Positions 1 to 8,494 of a DNA stretch of 64,000 nucleotides are shown piece after piece; within the stretch, counting starts at the first letter, position 1, and each line of letters starts with the position of its first letter. Below the pieces are notes generated by a model. The model had not been told where the DNA came from, made no database searches, and saw only the letters and a program-made list of their open reading frames with translations. The translations under genes were made by a program, and so were the position numbers. The stretch is from Calothrix sp. PCC 7716 (GTDB taxonomy: Bacteria > Cyanobacteriota > Cyanobacteriia > Cyanobacteriales > Nostocaceae). The DNA is taken from assembly GCF_019977735.1 (NCBI RefSeq), contig NZ_AP025018.1, positions 6,576,580 to 6,640,579 of the forward strand. Reading direction: 5' to 3'.

Positions 1-30
1 CTTCGGTCGAATTCGACAAAAGCAAGAAAC
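1..30. repeat. 30-bp palindrome-centred sequence shared with the ParB-like gene
   Basis: The first 30 bases are the reverse complement of 24969-24997 inside the ParB-like gene, with a single one-base length difference. The core GTCGAATTCGAC is a perfect 12-bp palindrome. The flanks are not related, so this may be a dispersed element or the edge of a broken parB copy continuing outside the window. Confidence 0.6.
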
Positions 31-419
31 GGAGTTCTCCCGGAGTAGATAGTGAATGGCGCCTTTAATATAATCGTCCCTATAAACAAACTAAAGATTA
101 TAATACGTAATCTACGTATTTATTCTGAAACAAGATGTTTATATGTTTATGCCAGAGAGTGCATTATATGAGCGATGATTTTAGATTAAACAGTTGGAAC
201 AAGAGTGAATTTAATTACATAAAACTAAACCTAAAACAGGTGCCTATATATCGAAATAAAATACAGGTGCCAGTCTATATATACTCCAAGCGCACGCAAT
301 TAACCTATGTACTGTTTTCCGCATTTCAACACCTACAACTGCACTTATAAAAGTACAAATTCTAGCTATAGTATGTATCTAATTCTACAGGGTCAATAAA
401 ATCTACAGGTGCCTGAATT
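31..419. other. Intergenic, AT-rich, no supported gene
   Basis: No convincing coding region. A short plus-strand open frame at 135-350 has no family signature or ribosome binding site. The octamer CAGGTGCC occurs at about 237, 264 and 407, a one-base variant of the CAGGCGCC motif found throughout the window. Confidence 0.5.
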
Positions 420-704
420 TCAAACACGGGAAGAGCGCGTATTTGGTTCTATGCTGAGTGCTTTACATAGCGATAGCGCTTTATCAAAAGTAATTTTTTC
501 AGCGATGTTATTTTTACCCATGTCACCTAGAAGCTTTTTTACATAACCAACAGAGACATCGATATGAGCATCTAGTAGCATACGATGTACTTGGTACGAA
601 GAAATATTTTTATCGAACTTTTCATATAACAGGCGCCGAAGTAGTTTTGCTCTCGGTTCTCCCCAAGAAATATAAGGCGCCGCTGTTGCTAAAATTAACA
701 TCAT
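420..704 (-). CDS. Small HTH-like plasmid protein, unknown function
   Basis: A 94-residue protein that I do not recognise as a named family. Its middle (YQVHRMLL followed by VSVGYVKKLLGDM) has the spacing of a helix-turn-helix: a short helix, a turn, and a second helix starting with a VS-GYVKK pattern. That would make it a small DNA-binding regulator. Immediately upstream lies a TATAAT -10 hexamer (735-740, minus strand) and then a perfect 13-bp inverted repeat covering the expected -35 position, which fits autorepression. The start is either of two adjacent ATGs, and the upper one is used here; a weak TGAAG ribosome binding site precedes them. There is no neighbour on the same strand. Confidence 0.6.
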   Translation of the reverse strand: MMLILATAAPYISWGEPRAKLLRRLLYEKFDKNISSYQVHRMLLDAHIDVSVGYVKKLLGDMGKNNIAEKITFDKALSLCKALSIEPNTRSSRV

Positions 705-734
705 TTTTGCTTCAAAGTAAATAAATATAGTGGT

Positions 735-774
735 ATTATAACCATATATTAGATACTTGGTGTATCTAATATAT
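735..774 (-). promoter_or_regulatory. Promoter with a perfect 13-bp palindromic operator
   Basis: On the minus strand a TATAAT lies at 735-740. The region where the -35 would be is occupied by a perfect inverted repeat: arm ATATATTAGATAC at 744-756, spacer TTGGT, and the matching arm at 762-774. The geometry is that of a repressor or activator site for the gene at 420-704. Confidence 0.6.
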
Positions 775-1030
775 CAAGCAAAAAGCAGGCGCCCTCCGCT
801 AAGAGTTATACGCCTGATTCATCTCAAAATACACAGTTAAGAACATTCGTGATTATGAGTAGCCAATGAAACGTGGTAAATCATAAGAAAAACCCGTTTT
901 TCGCTGTTCACTTTTTCTACTCCTCTGTAGTCGTAGCCTGAAGCAAGCGAGTCGTAGACTCAACCACATGGTACGTAGTTTAGTAGGAATATTAGGGGCA
1001 GTCTACCCTTGCCCGATGCAGCAATAGGAG

Positions 1031-1179
1031 TACGTTGAATACCTTTTCTAGTATTGTTGCATACCTAATCTGTTACCAGTCTAGGCTTTCCTCGGCAACT
1101 AGTACCGAGTTAGTTTTCAAGATTAATTAGTAAAAGCTAACTTCCTAAGTTTAGTTTTGGTTAGAAGGGATTCAACGTA
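1031..1179. other. Highly structured non-coding stretch, possible RNA
   Basis: Outer arms TACGTTGAAT (1031-1040) and ATTCAACGTA (1170-1179) pair perfectly. They enclose further short hairpins, including CTCGG/CCGAG at about 1091-1109, GTTAG/CTAAC around 1110-1141, and a weaker TTCCTAA/TTAGAA stem. The nested closed architecture looks like a folded RNA or a transposon end rather than coding DNA. I do not recognise the family. The surrounding 775-1411 has no gene I can support. Confidence 0.3.
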
Positions 1180-1414
1180 ACTACTCACATAACTTCTAGC
1201 TCAATAATTAATCTTTAAAATCTTGTTCTTATATTTTAACATAAAATCAGTAATTACTACGTAATATCAAAAATAGATTGCTAATAATTACTACGATATA
1301 ACTAATATTTAATAATATTATTTAGCGAATAAAGTTTACTCATTATATAGTTTAAATGTTAACATTTATTAGCATAAAATCTTAAGCGTTAAGGCTAACA
1401 AAAGTTAGTCTTTG

Positions 1415-2048
1415 ATGTATTTGAATGATATTCTCAATATGGCGCCTACTCAACCTGAACAAACAGATGTTACTAAACCAAGGGCTAAAGAAATTAGTGA
1501 TGCAATCGCTTGTGTATTCTGTTTCAACACGGTTGATGCAAATCTTGTTCAAGGATTAATTGCCAATGAGATAAGTAGAGCTTCATCCACAACTGGCGCC
1601 GTACATGGAAGCTGCCAAGCAGTTATTACCTCTTCCGGTTAAAGATGAACTCTTAAGTGCTACTAGTGCCAGAAGGCAGAAGTAAGAAGGCAGAGGGCAG
1701 AAGGGAAGAAACCTTATTTTATAAGCTTTTTAAGCTTTTTAAACTGGATAGTTATTTTCGCCACGCTGCACTAGTGTTGCCAAGCTGTATATCAAACGTA
1801 CTGGAAAGCAGTTGAGTAAGAATAACACCGACCAAGGCAATGCGATGAAAGTGAATCAGATGCTTACCAGTTTGGGATTGCAGTTTAAAAATCCTAGTCC
1901 AACAGCCAAAAAGGATGGTCAGCCTTCTTATTTGCCTACTGAGAAGGGCAAACAGTATGGACAAGTTATCCTTCAAGAGGCAACTGGTAACAATAAAACC
2001 GTTCAACAATTACGCTGGTTCCCATCTGTCATAGATGTACTGAGCTAA
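1415..2048 (+). pseudogene. Broken antirepressor-like (Rha/KilA-C type) gene
   Basis: Three coding pieces join into one protein. The first (from ATG 1415) runs to about 1595 and contains NLVQGLIANEIS. A one-base frameshift near 1595 moves the reading into a frame encoding YMEAAKQLLPLPVKDELLS. A 101-bp insertion (1669-1769) then interrupts the gene. When it is removed with one copy of its 7-bp duplication, the frame continues directly into a C-terminal part containing VNQMLTSLGLQ, PTEKGKQYG and LRWFPSVIDVL, which resembles the C-terminus of phage antirepressor or regulatory proteins. With both a frameshift and an insertion it is dead. The family call is from memory and only moderately sure; the broken state is seen directly. 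Confidence 0.6.
1662..1776. mobile_element. 101-bp insertion flanked by 7-bp target duplication
   Basis: ACTAGTG occurs at 1662-1668 and again at 1770-1776. Removing 101 bp plus one copy restores an uninterrupted reading frame across the site (SATSVAKLYIKRTGK). The insert starts with a purine-rich AGAAGGCAG-type repeat of the sort common in cyanobacterial intergenic repeats and ends in an AT-rich part. No clear terminal inverted repeats were found, so it is a non-autonomous element of unknown family. Confidence 0.65.
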
Positions 2049-2108
2049 TAATTTTAGGCGCCAAGCGCATTTTTAAGAGCAGCACTATATAGTTGCTGCT
2101 TTTTCTTT

Positions 2109-2303
2109 TTGAAGAACCTAAAAAAGCGCGCGTTAAGTACCTTGGAGAGGAGTTATATACAAACGTTTCCCAAAAATTTTGATTTTGATATTGAGAACCA
2201 AACTAAAACAAACTTAGAACAAGTTATTGGCAATGCCGTTCCAGTAAAACTATCTGAATATATAGCTAATTGCATACTTAAATACCTATTAGATATTAAC
2301 TAA
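2109..2303 (+). pseudogene. C-terminal remnant of a DNA cytosine-5 methyltransferase
   Basis: The frame encodes RALSTLERSYIQTFPKNF followed by VIGNAVPVKLSEYIA. These are the motif IX end (the R-L-T-ReCaRlQtFP block) and motif X (IGNAVP) of C5 cytosine methyltransferases. All catalytic motifs I-VIII (FGG, PC, ENV) are missing and the only upstream initiator is a TTG, so this is a truncated remnant of about 60 residues. It shows that a C5 methyltransferase once sat on this replicon. Confidence 0.75.
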
Positions 2304-2344
2304 TAGTATTAGGTTATTGGCACACAGTTTTAAATAGCTGAGGA

Positions 2345-2782
2345 TTCTAGTTCCCTTGCGGGGTTTGCATGGCATGTAAAGACGTAGGGCTGTGTGACTG
2401 CACATACGGGTACAACAACGAGTTTCCGTCCCCTTGCGGGGTTTGCGTAGCATGTAGCTTTATGAATTAATTAAGTCAACCGTCATCTATTATAGATGCG
2501 GGTTTCCGTCCCCTTGCGGGGTTTGCGTAGCATGTAGCGCATCGCTATCAACGATGAATCCCAACGGGAGGATGCGTTGAATCAGGGTTTCCGTCCCCTT
2601 GCGGGGTTTGCGTAGCATGTAGCGAAACCCATCATAAGTCGCGCCGATTTGAAGTTTTCCGTAAGTGTTTCCGTCCCCTTGCGGGGTTTGCGTAGCATGT
2701 AGCGGTAAGACCCACAAGCAACGGCACCAAACTGACCGAGCAATAGTTTCCGTCCCCTTGCGGGGTTTGCGTAGCATGTAGC
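2345..2782 (-). CRISPR. CRISPR array 1 (5 full repeats plus a degenerate end repeat)
   Basis: Five identical 37-bp repeats start at 2422, 2502, 2587, 2667 and 2746, with unique spacers of 42-48 bp. A decayed copy at about 2345-2381 marks the old (distal) end. Read on the minus strand the repeat ends in GGGGACGGAAAC, the cyanobacterial GAAAC 3' end typical of type I-D/III-associated arrays, with a CCCC-GCAA-GGGG stem closed by a GNRA loop. The degenerate end and the AT-rich leader on the high-coordinate side both say transcription runs towards lower coordinates. No cas gene is present in the window. Confidence 0.95.
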
Positions 2783-3128
2783 CCTAGACTTTTGAAACGC
2801 TTACTATATTTTGTTTTCAAGGTTCAATTGCGCGAGTCTACTGAAAAACTCTGTGTATAAAAAGCTTATTACACTATCTTGTAGAAGTAAACAGGCGCCG
2901 TTCTACGATATCAGCCTATTTACAAGCAATTCGCTCAGAAGTAGGTTGATTATAACTATATTATCTTAGATTATCATTATTATTCTCGCAAAAGCTTCTA
3001 AATACTTGCTGCGACAATTTTAATAACAACTTTACATATCTTAATAATAGCTACATTTTATGTATAACAAGACTTTCAAGTATTTGGAGTCAATAGACAG
3101 GCGCCTTCGTATGAAACATAACGAAACA
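2783..3128 (-). promoter_or_regulatory. CRISPR leader, copy 1
   Basis: This 346-bp AT-rich block abuts the newest repeat of array 1 and is nearly identical to the 346-bp block at 13163-13508 beside array 3. Identity is highest from about 2885 to the end. Shared boxes are TTTTCAAGGTTC (2814-2825) and a terminal GAAACATAACGAAACA (3113-3128). Both boxes also occur beside array 2. The remainder, to 3317, is AT-rich and holds no gene I can support. Confidence 0.8.
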
Positions 3129-3317
3129 TACAGGCGCCCTTCTTATATAGACATCCTACGAAGGGTTCTCTTCTGGCTTGGGTTCCTTCGGCTTTTTCTC
3201 TTATATCGTTCAATATATTTTTATTAAACAACAACAACAACAATGCTCGTTTACTGCTTAGTTGCACGTTATTTATAATTATGTTATAGTTATAAACCTT
3301 GGTAGTTAACGTAAATA

Positions 3318-4436
3318 GTGATACAAGTTCAACGAGTCCGACTGCCAGACTCTGGGCGCATAACTTGGATAGTTATTGGCAATGATTACTTACCCATTCA
3401 ACCAATACAAACTTACCTCCGTTATTTGGAAAGCCTCGAGAGATCGCCCAATACGATTGAGTCTTATGCAGGGCATTTAAAGCTTTTTTGGGAGTTTCTA
3501 CAAGATTCTCACTTGGATTGGAAGGAAATAACGTTAGAAAATTTGGCTGATTTCATTCATTGGCTCCGCAGTCCAGACCCAAAAGTTGTCTCACTACAAT
3601 CCTTCAAAGCTAAAAGAACAGAGAAAACTATAAACACGATTCTGTCTGCGGTCTGCGGATTTTACGACTTTCAGGAGCGCCTAGGAGCAATCGAGGATGT
3701 AAATGCCTATCGTTACCAATTTCAACCAGGGCGTAAGTACAAACCTTTTCTGCATCACATTAGTAAAAGTAAGGAAATTAGAACGCGACTGCTCAAAATC
3801 AAAGAACCTAAAAAATTCCCTGGTTGCCTTACTACTGAACAAGTCAAGCAGTTAGTAGATGCTTGTAATCGTATTAGAGACAAATTTTTGGTTTGTCTTT
3901 TATATGAAAGTGGTCTGCGGATAGGGGAAGCGCTAGGTTTGCGGCATGAGGATATTCGCTCAACCGGAGAGAATGAAATTCATGTTGTTCCCAGGTTAGA
4001 TAACTTTAATGGCGCCAGGGCAAAGTCGGCATCAGAGCGGGTAGTTCATGTTAGTAAAGACTTGATGAGGCTTTATTCAGACTACTTGATAGAAGAATAT
4101 CCTACAGTAATTGACTCTGATTATGTGTTTGTAAATATTTGGGAGGGTAGCCTCGGCAGTCCCATGACTTATGCGGCGGTAGACAGTTTATTTAGGCGAC
4201 TGCGTAAAAAGACAAGGTTAGATGCTTACCCGCATCTACTAAGACACACCCATGCAACTGAATTAATTAGAGCTGGTTGGGACATGGCGTATGTCCAGAA
4301 ACGCTTGGGTCATGCTAATGTCCAAACCACTATTAATACGTACACTCATCTAAATGATGAGGACATGAAAGCTGCTTTTAACGAATGGAAGGAGAGACAA
4401 AAACAAAATGGCTCTAAGCAAGAATTCTCAAATTAA
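3318..4436 (+). CDS. tnpA: Tyrosine recombinase, Tn554 TnpA-like
   Basis: A 372-residue tyrosine recombinase, close to the length of Tn554 TnpA. An N-terminal core-binding domain (about residues 20-130) is followed by the catalytic domain. The first catalytic Arg lies in ESGLRIGEALGL (about 196-207), the H-x-x-R box in HLLRHTHATELI (about 306-317), and LGHANVQTTINTYTHL supplies the second His and the nucleophile Tyr (about 342). It starts at GTG 3318. The 3' end overlaps the next gene by 29 bp, and the whole trio is translationally coupled. In Tn554, TnpA and TnpB together catalyse site-specific transposition. The gene is intact with all catalytic residues. The symbol is given by analogy. Confidence 0.85.
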   Translation: MIQVQRVRLPDSGRITWIVIGNDYLPIQPIQTYLRYLESLERSPNTIESYAGHLKLFWEFLQDSHLDWKEITLENLADFIHWLRSPDPKVVSLQSFKAKRTEKTINTILSAVCGFYDFQERLGAIEDVNAYRYQFQPGRKYKPFLHHISKSKEIRTRLLKIKEPKKFPGCLTTEQVKQLVDACNRIRDKFLVCLLYESGLRIGEALGLRHEDIRSTGENEIHVVPRLDNFNGARAKSASERVVHVSKDLMRLYSDYLIEEYPTVIDSDYVFVNIWEGSLGSPMTYAAVDSLFRRLRKKTRLDAYPHLLRHTHATELIRAGWDMAYVQKRLGHANVQTTINTYTHLNDEDMKAAFNEWKERQKQNGSKQEFSN

Positions 4437-6288
4437 TTTCACGCAAGTTGATTTATTTAATCAATTGCCATCTTATTGGGCGAACAATGTATGGGATAGG
4501 GAAAAATGCCCTGTTATCTTAGACCGCACAGACTGGAAGAAAGTTGGACGTTATTTAACTTTTACTTGTTTATCTGATTCAATAAACACTGAATTAAAGT
4601 TTGTTCTTTGGTCAAGAGTTCAATCTGGAGAGAAGCGGGCATCGACGCTTTGGACTGTAACGCCTTCGTTGGTTGATTGGGTTTGCAACTGGATTAACGA
4701 AACTGCTCCAAAAACTGTTTCCTTAATGGACAAAAGCTTAGAGCATTGGGAGATATCCATTCGCTCATATATATCTAAAAAAGCTAAGATTTATGAAACA
4801 GTAAAACACCGAGTAAACGCAAAAGGGGAACTATGTTCAAGCAAGCAACTAGACAAAAGAATTTGTTTTCTTCGAGCTTTATATCGAGACTTAAAGTCAG
4901 CTTACGATAACCGTCCTGAGTTTGAAAAGGACGTTTGGAATCTCAAAAAAGTTTGTGGGCAACATAATCCTATAACAACTTTTTATCGTTTGAACTTTCT
5001 AGACATTTTGCAGCCTTGGATGAGACAAGCTGCTAAATCGTGGATGAAATATTGTTCTACGAACCAGGCAAGTACTACTTGTTGTCATAAGCTATTTAAT
5101 TTAAAGCGGTTCTCTAGATTTATAAATGAACATGCATATAACATACCTCCAGAGAAATATAACCGCAATTTGATACTTGACTACTATGCTTATATGACCA
5201 GTTCTGGAGTAACAGAGGCACTAAGACAGCAGAGCATTTGGCATCTAAACGAATTTTTAACAATGGCAGCTAGAGAAAAATGGGCAAACTTGCCTTCCTT
5301 ACCCTTAATTTATAAAGAAGATGCTCCTAAACGTTCTGATTATCAACCCAGGTACATCCCTGACGAAGTAATGGAGCAGTTAAAACAACATATGGATTCA
5401 TTGCTACCTCATTTTAAAAGAATGTTATTGGTTTTGATAGAAACCGGACGTAGGATTAGTGAGCTTTGTCAACTTGACTTTGACTGTTTGTTACAAGATG
5501 CCACAGGTGATTGGTTTTTAAAACACTATCAATCAAAAATGAAAAAAGAACATACTATCCCTATTAGTAGAGAGTTAGCTCGTGTTATTCAAGAACAGCA
5601 AGCTTCCGTTAAAGTTGACTGGGGAAACCAAGAAAATCCGTTTTTGTTTGTAGCTCCAAAACCTCGTGGAAACGGACGTAAACCAATAACACCTTATGCA
5701 TTCACTATGTCATTGAAAAAACTTGCTTATGAGAAAGGTATTACGGACTCTAATGGTAATTACTATAATTTTCAGTCACATCAGTTTCGTCATACTGTAG
5801 GTACTTCAATGGTAAATAGTGGTGTGCCTTTACATATTATTCAGAAGTATCTAGGACACCTATCTCCTGAGATGACAATGCACTATGCCCATATTCATGA
5901 TCGAACCTTAAAAAAGGAAATTATTAAGTATCAGAGCAAAATAGTTAATATTGCTGGTCAAGTAATTGAGCCTATTAACCCAGAGCTTAATACTGTTGAT
6001 TTGCAATGGTTTAAAAGAAATATCCAAGCTCAGGCACTGCCTAATGGCTCTTGTGCTTTACCAGTCCCTATGAAGGAATGCCCTCATGCTAATGCCTGTC
6101 TAACCTGCACTCACTTTCGTACCACTACTGAGTTTATTGAACAACATAAGCAGCAGTTAGAGCAGACTGAAAAGATTATTGAGAAGGCTAGGGCTAACGG
6201 ATGGACTCGTCAGATTGAAATGAATGAGAGGATAGCGTCGAACTTGCAAAACATAATTAACTCACTGGAGACTGGCAATGGGAACTGA
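4408..6288 (+). CDS. tnpB: Large tyrosine recombinase, Tn554 TnpB-like
   Basis: At 626 residues it matches the size of Tn554 TnpB (about 630). The recombinase domain is in the second half: catalytic Arg in LIETGRRISELCQLDF (about 343-358), H-x-x-R in HQFRHTVGTSMV (about 455), and KYLGHLSPEMTMHYAH with the Tyr nucleophile (about 492). It is followed by a Cys-rich tail (about 545-570, CPHANACLTCTHF) that may bind zinc. The long N-terminal region is not related to the catalytic domain. It overlaps tnpA by 29 bp and tnpC by 11 bp. Order, size and overlaps together identify a Tn554-type tnpABC cassette. Confidence 0.85.
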   Translation: MALSKNSQINFTQVDLFNQLPSYWANNVWDREKCPVILDRTDWKKVGRYLTFTCLSDSINTELKFVLWSRVQSGEKRASTLWTVTPSLVDWVCNWINETAPKTVSLMDKSLEHWEISIRSYISKKAKIYETVKHRVNAKGELCSSKQLDKRICFLRALYRDLKSAYDNRPEFEKDVWNLKKVCGQHNPITTFYRLNFLDILQPWMRQAAKSWMKYCSTNQASTTCCHKLFNLKRFSRFINEHAYNIPPEKYNRNLILDYYAYMTSSGVTEALRQQSIWHLNEFLTMAAREKWANLPSLPLIYKEDAPKRSDYQPRYIPDEVMEQLKQHMDSLLPHFKRMLLVLIETGRRISELCQLDFDCLLQDATGDWFLKHYQSKMKKEHTIPISRELARVIQEQQASVKVDWGNQENPFLFVAPKPRGNGRKPITPYAFTMSLKKLAYEKGITDSNGNYYNFQSHQFRHTVGTSMVNSGVPLHIIQKYLGHLSPEMTMHYAHIHDRTLKKEIIKYQSKIVNIAGQVIEPINPELNTVDLQWFKRNIQAQALPNGSCALPVPMKECPHANACLTCTHFRTTTEFIEQHKQQLEQTEKIIEKARANGWTRQIEMNERIASNLQNIINSLETGNGN

Positions 6289-7129
6289 ACGGAAAATAGA
6301 AGCTTTGAAAGAAGCCACTCAAAGGAAGCGCCAAGAGGCACTGGATAAAACTAACAAAGCAATTACCCAATTAGTAAAGGAAAATAAGCGTATTTCATTT
6401 CCTATGGTTGCCAAGGAAGCTGGTGTATCAGTTCAATACCTTTACAAATATGAACAGATAAAAAACCGAATTAAGTACTTACAAGAGCAGCAAAAAGGAG
6501 TTTCTTCTCCTTCTATACCTCAGACTGCTTCCGATAAATCTAGAACAGTTATAATCACCCATCTTAAAGAGCGGATTAGGAAGTTAGAGACAGAAAATAG
6601 AAAATTTCGTGACCAGATTGAGGCTATATCTGGTAAGCTGTATCAACTTCTCTTAATTGAAGAACAGCTAGAAAGGTTTAGGGTAGAGAACAATGACCTG
6701 AAACAACAACTAGATGAATGTCTCAGTCGCAGTAAAGAGCAATCTTATGATGTAAAAAAGGTAACGTTGCTAAATAATAAAAAAACGGAGCAGTCTCAGA
6801 TAAATGATACAATTAAACAGGCACTTTTCGAGCTAGGAATTAAACTCAATTCTACTTTGAGTAAAAAGATTGTAACAGCATCATCAGACGTGGTTTTAGC
6901 TGCTATAGAAGCCCTTAAGCAAGCAATGAAAGAAGGCTTGGTAAAAAGTCCCGGTGCATGGCTTGCCCGTGCCATTGAAAACGGTTGGACAAAAAATGAA
7001 CCACAACTGCAACAAATATTATATAACCCTCCGGTTTATAAAGCATCGGAGCAATTTGAAGAAGAGTTAATTTCTACAGAACAAATTCAAGAGCTTTGGA
7101 AGGAGTTAAATAATGACGCGAATACATGA
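6278..7129 (+). CDS. tnpC: TnpC-like (DUF6262) accessory protein
   Basis: A 283-residue partner of the two recombinases. The N-terminal 70 residues (K-rich helix, then ISFPMVAKEAGVSVQYLYKY) match the DUF6262/TnpC pattern: a short helix-turn-helix followed by a long coiled coil (about 65-150). Tn554 TnpC is only about 125 residues; this protein has an extra C-terminal half including LVKSPGAWLARAIENGW. That resembles the C-terminal segment of some plasmid and phage replication initiators. It overlaps tnpB upstream by 11 bp and dnaB downstream by 17 bp. It probably guides orientation or accessory DNA binding during integration; the C-terminal extension is unexplained. Confidence 0.7.
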   Translation: MGTERKIEALKEATQRKRQEALDKTNKAITQLVKENKRISFPMVAKEAGVSVQYLYKYEQIKNRIKYLQEQQKGVSSPSIPQTASDKSRTVIITHLKERIRKLETENRKFRDQIEAISGKLYQLLLIEEQLERFRVENNDLKQQLDECLSRSKEQSYDVKKVTLLNNKKTEQSQINDTIKQALFELGIKLNSTLSKKIVTASSDVVLAAIEALKQAMKEGLVKSPGAWLARAIENGWTKNEPQLQQILYNPPVYKASEQFEEELISTEQIQELWKELNNDANT

Positions 7130-8444
7130 AAATATAGAAGCAGAAGAGGCAATTTTAGGAGGAATTTTATTAGACCCGTATGCTATTGATAAAGTCGTTG
7201 ATATCTTAATACCAGAAGCTTTTTACATCAGCGCTCATCAAATCATCTACCGCGCGGCATTAACACTCAACCAACAAGGTCTTGGAACTGACTTAATAAC
7301 CCTAACCACTTGGCTAAAAAACCACAAGCAGCTAGAGCGCGTGGGTGGAAAAAACAAACTTGCCCAATTACTAGAAAGTACTGTTTCAGCGGTTAATATT
7401 GATGTAATGGCAGAACTAATAATAGAAAAGTACCAGCGTCGGCAACTGCTCGCCATTGCCCTAGAAATCGCTCAACTGGGGGAAGAAACAGCCACGGGAT
7501 TACCTCAGATTTTGGGAGCAGTAGAAGCAAGAATTTTTAGCCTTACTCAAAGTAAAGGTGACAAATTTCAACCACAATCTATAGGTGAGTACTTACCTGC
7601 TGCATTTATAAATTTAAAGCAAGGAGTAACGCCTGGTCTTACTACCGGATTAATTGACCTCGACTCCTTGATGGGAGGACTCCAGCGTAAAGACTTAATA
7701 GTCGTAGCTGGTAGGGCATCAATGGGTAAGACCTGGGTAGGATGCTATCTTGCTAATCAAGTGGCACTTCAAGGGTCACCAGTTGTGTTTTTTAGTGCCG
7801 AAATGTCTAAGGAGCAACTGGTTAAACGATTCTTGGCAATGCATTCAGGAATTGATTCGCAACGACTGATTCAAAACAAAGTCTATAAAAGTGAATGGGA
7901 TGCTTTATCATCAGCTATTGGAGCTTTGAGCGAGCTACCTATTATTATTGACGACTCACCCGCTAGTTCTCAAAATCCTACCAGAATGCGTTCCGTACTG
8001 CGCCGAACTCAAAAGGAACGAGGTCAACTTGGATTAATTATTCTTGATTACATTCAAAAACTTGGAGACAGAGCAGCCTCAAATAGGGCACAAACTGTCG
8101 GCGCCATTGCAGGAGCATGTAAAGATATTGCTAAAGAATTTAACGTTCCATTAATTGCTTTGGCACAAATTAATCGGGGGGTGGAAACTCAAGCTAATAA
8201 ACGCCCATGTATAGCCGATATTAAAGATTCAGGTGATATTGAACAGGATATGGATATTGGACTATTAATTTACAGGGATGAGTATTACAACCCAGATTCG
8301 TTGAGCAAAGGCTTGATGGAAATCAACGTCGCCAAAAACCGAAACGGTCGTGTCGGTGTTTGCGAAGTTTGGTTTAGCCCCGAAAATGGTAACTTCCGCA
8401 GTGTTGATAGAGAGAAAACGGCGCCTTCTTGGCTGCGCTGTTAA
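7113..8444 (+). CDS. dnaB: Replicative DNA helicase, DnaB family
   Basis: A full-length 443-residue DnaB. The N-terminal domain starts ENIEAEEAILGGILLD, followed by a linker and the RecA-like ATPase. Walker A is AGRASMGKTWVG (about 199-210) and Walker B LIILDYIQKL. NRGVETQANKRP and IKDSGDIEQDMD match the late DnaB motifs, with DSG where ESG is usual. The hexamer unwinds the lagging-strand template at replication forks. It starts at ATG 7113, preceded by a good AGGAG, inside the end of tnpC, so it is translationally coupled to the Tn554-like cassette. As a second, plasmid-borne DnaB it probably serves plasmid or element replication. Confidence 0.92.
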   Translation: MTRIHENIEAEEAILGGILLDPYAIDKVVDILIPEAFYISAHQIIYRAALTLNQQGLGTDLITLTTWLKNHKQLERVGGKNKLAQLLESTVSAVNIDVMAELIIEKYQRRQLLAIALEIAQLGEETATGLPQILGAVEARIFSLTQSKGDKFQPQSIGEYLPAAFINLKQGVTPGLTTGLIDLDSLMGGLQRKDLIVVAGRASMGKTWVGCYLANQVALQGSPVVFFSAEMSKEQLVKRFLAMHSGIDSQRLIQNKVYKSEWDALSSAIGALSELPIIIDDSPASSQNPTRMRSVLRRTQKERGQLGLIILDYIQKLGDRAASNRAQTVGAIAGACKDIAKEFNVPLIALAQINRGVETQANKRPCIADIKDSGDIEQDMDIGLLIYRDEYYNPDSLSKGLMEINVAKNRNGRVGVCEVWFSPENGNFRSVDREKTAPSWLRC

Positions 8445-8494
8445 CTTTAGCTAAAGGCAGCGCACCCGGTAATAGAAAACGCTGTAGAAAGCAT

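Noticed and set aside
135-350. 71-codon plus-strand frame
   Set aside because: No ribosome binding site or recognisable pattern, in an AT-rich intergenic region with CAGGTGCC repeats.
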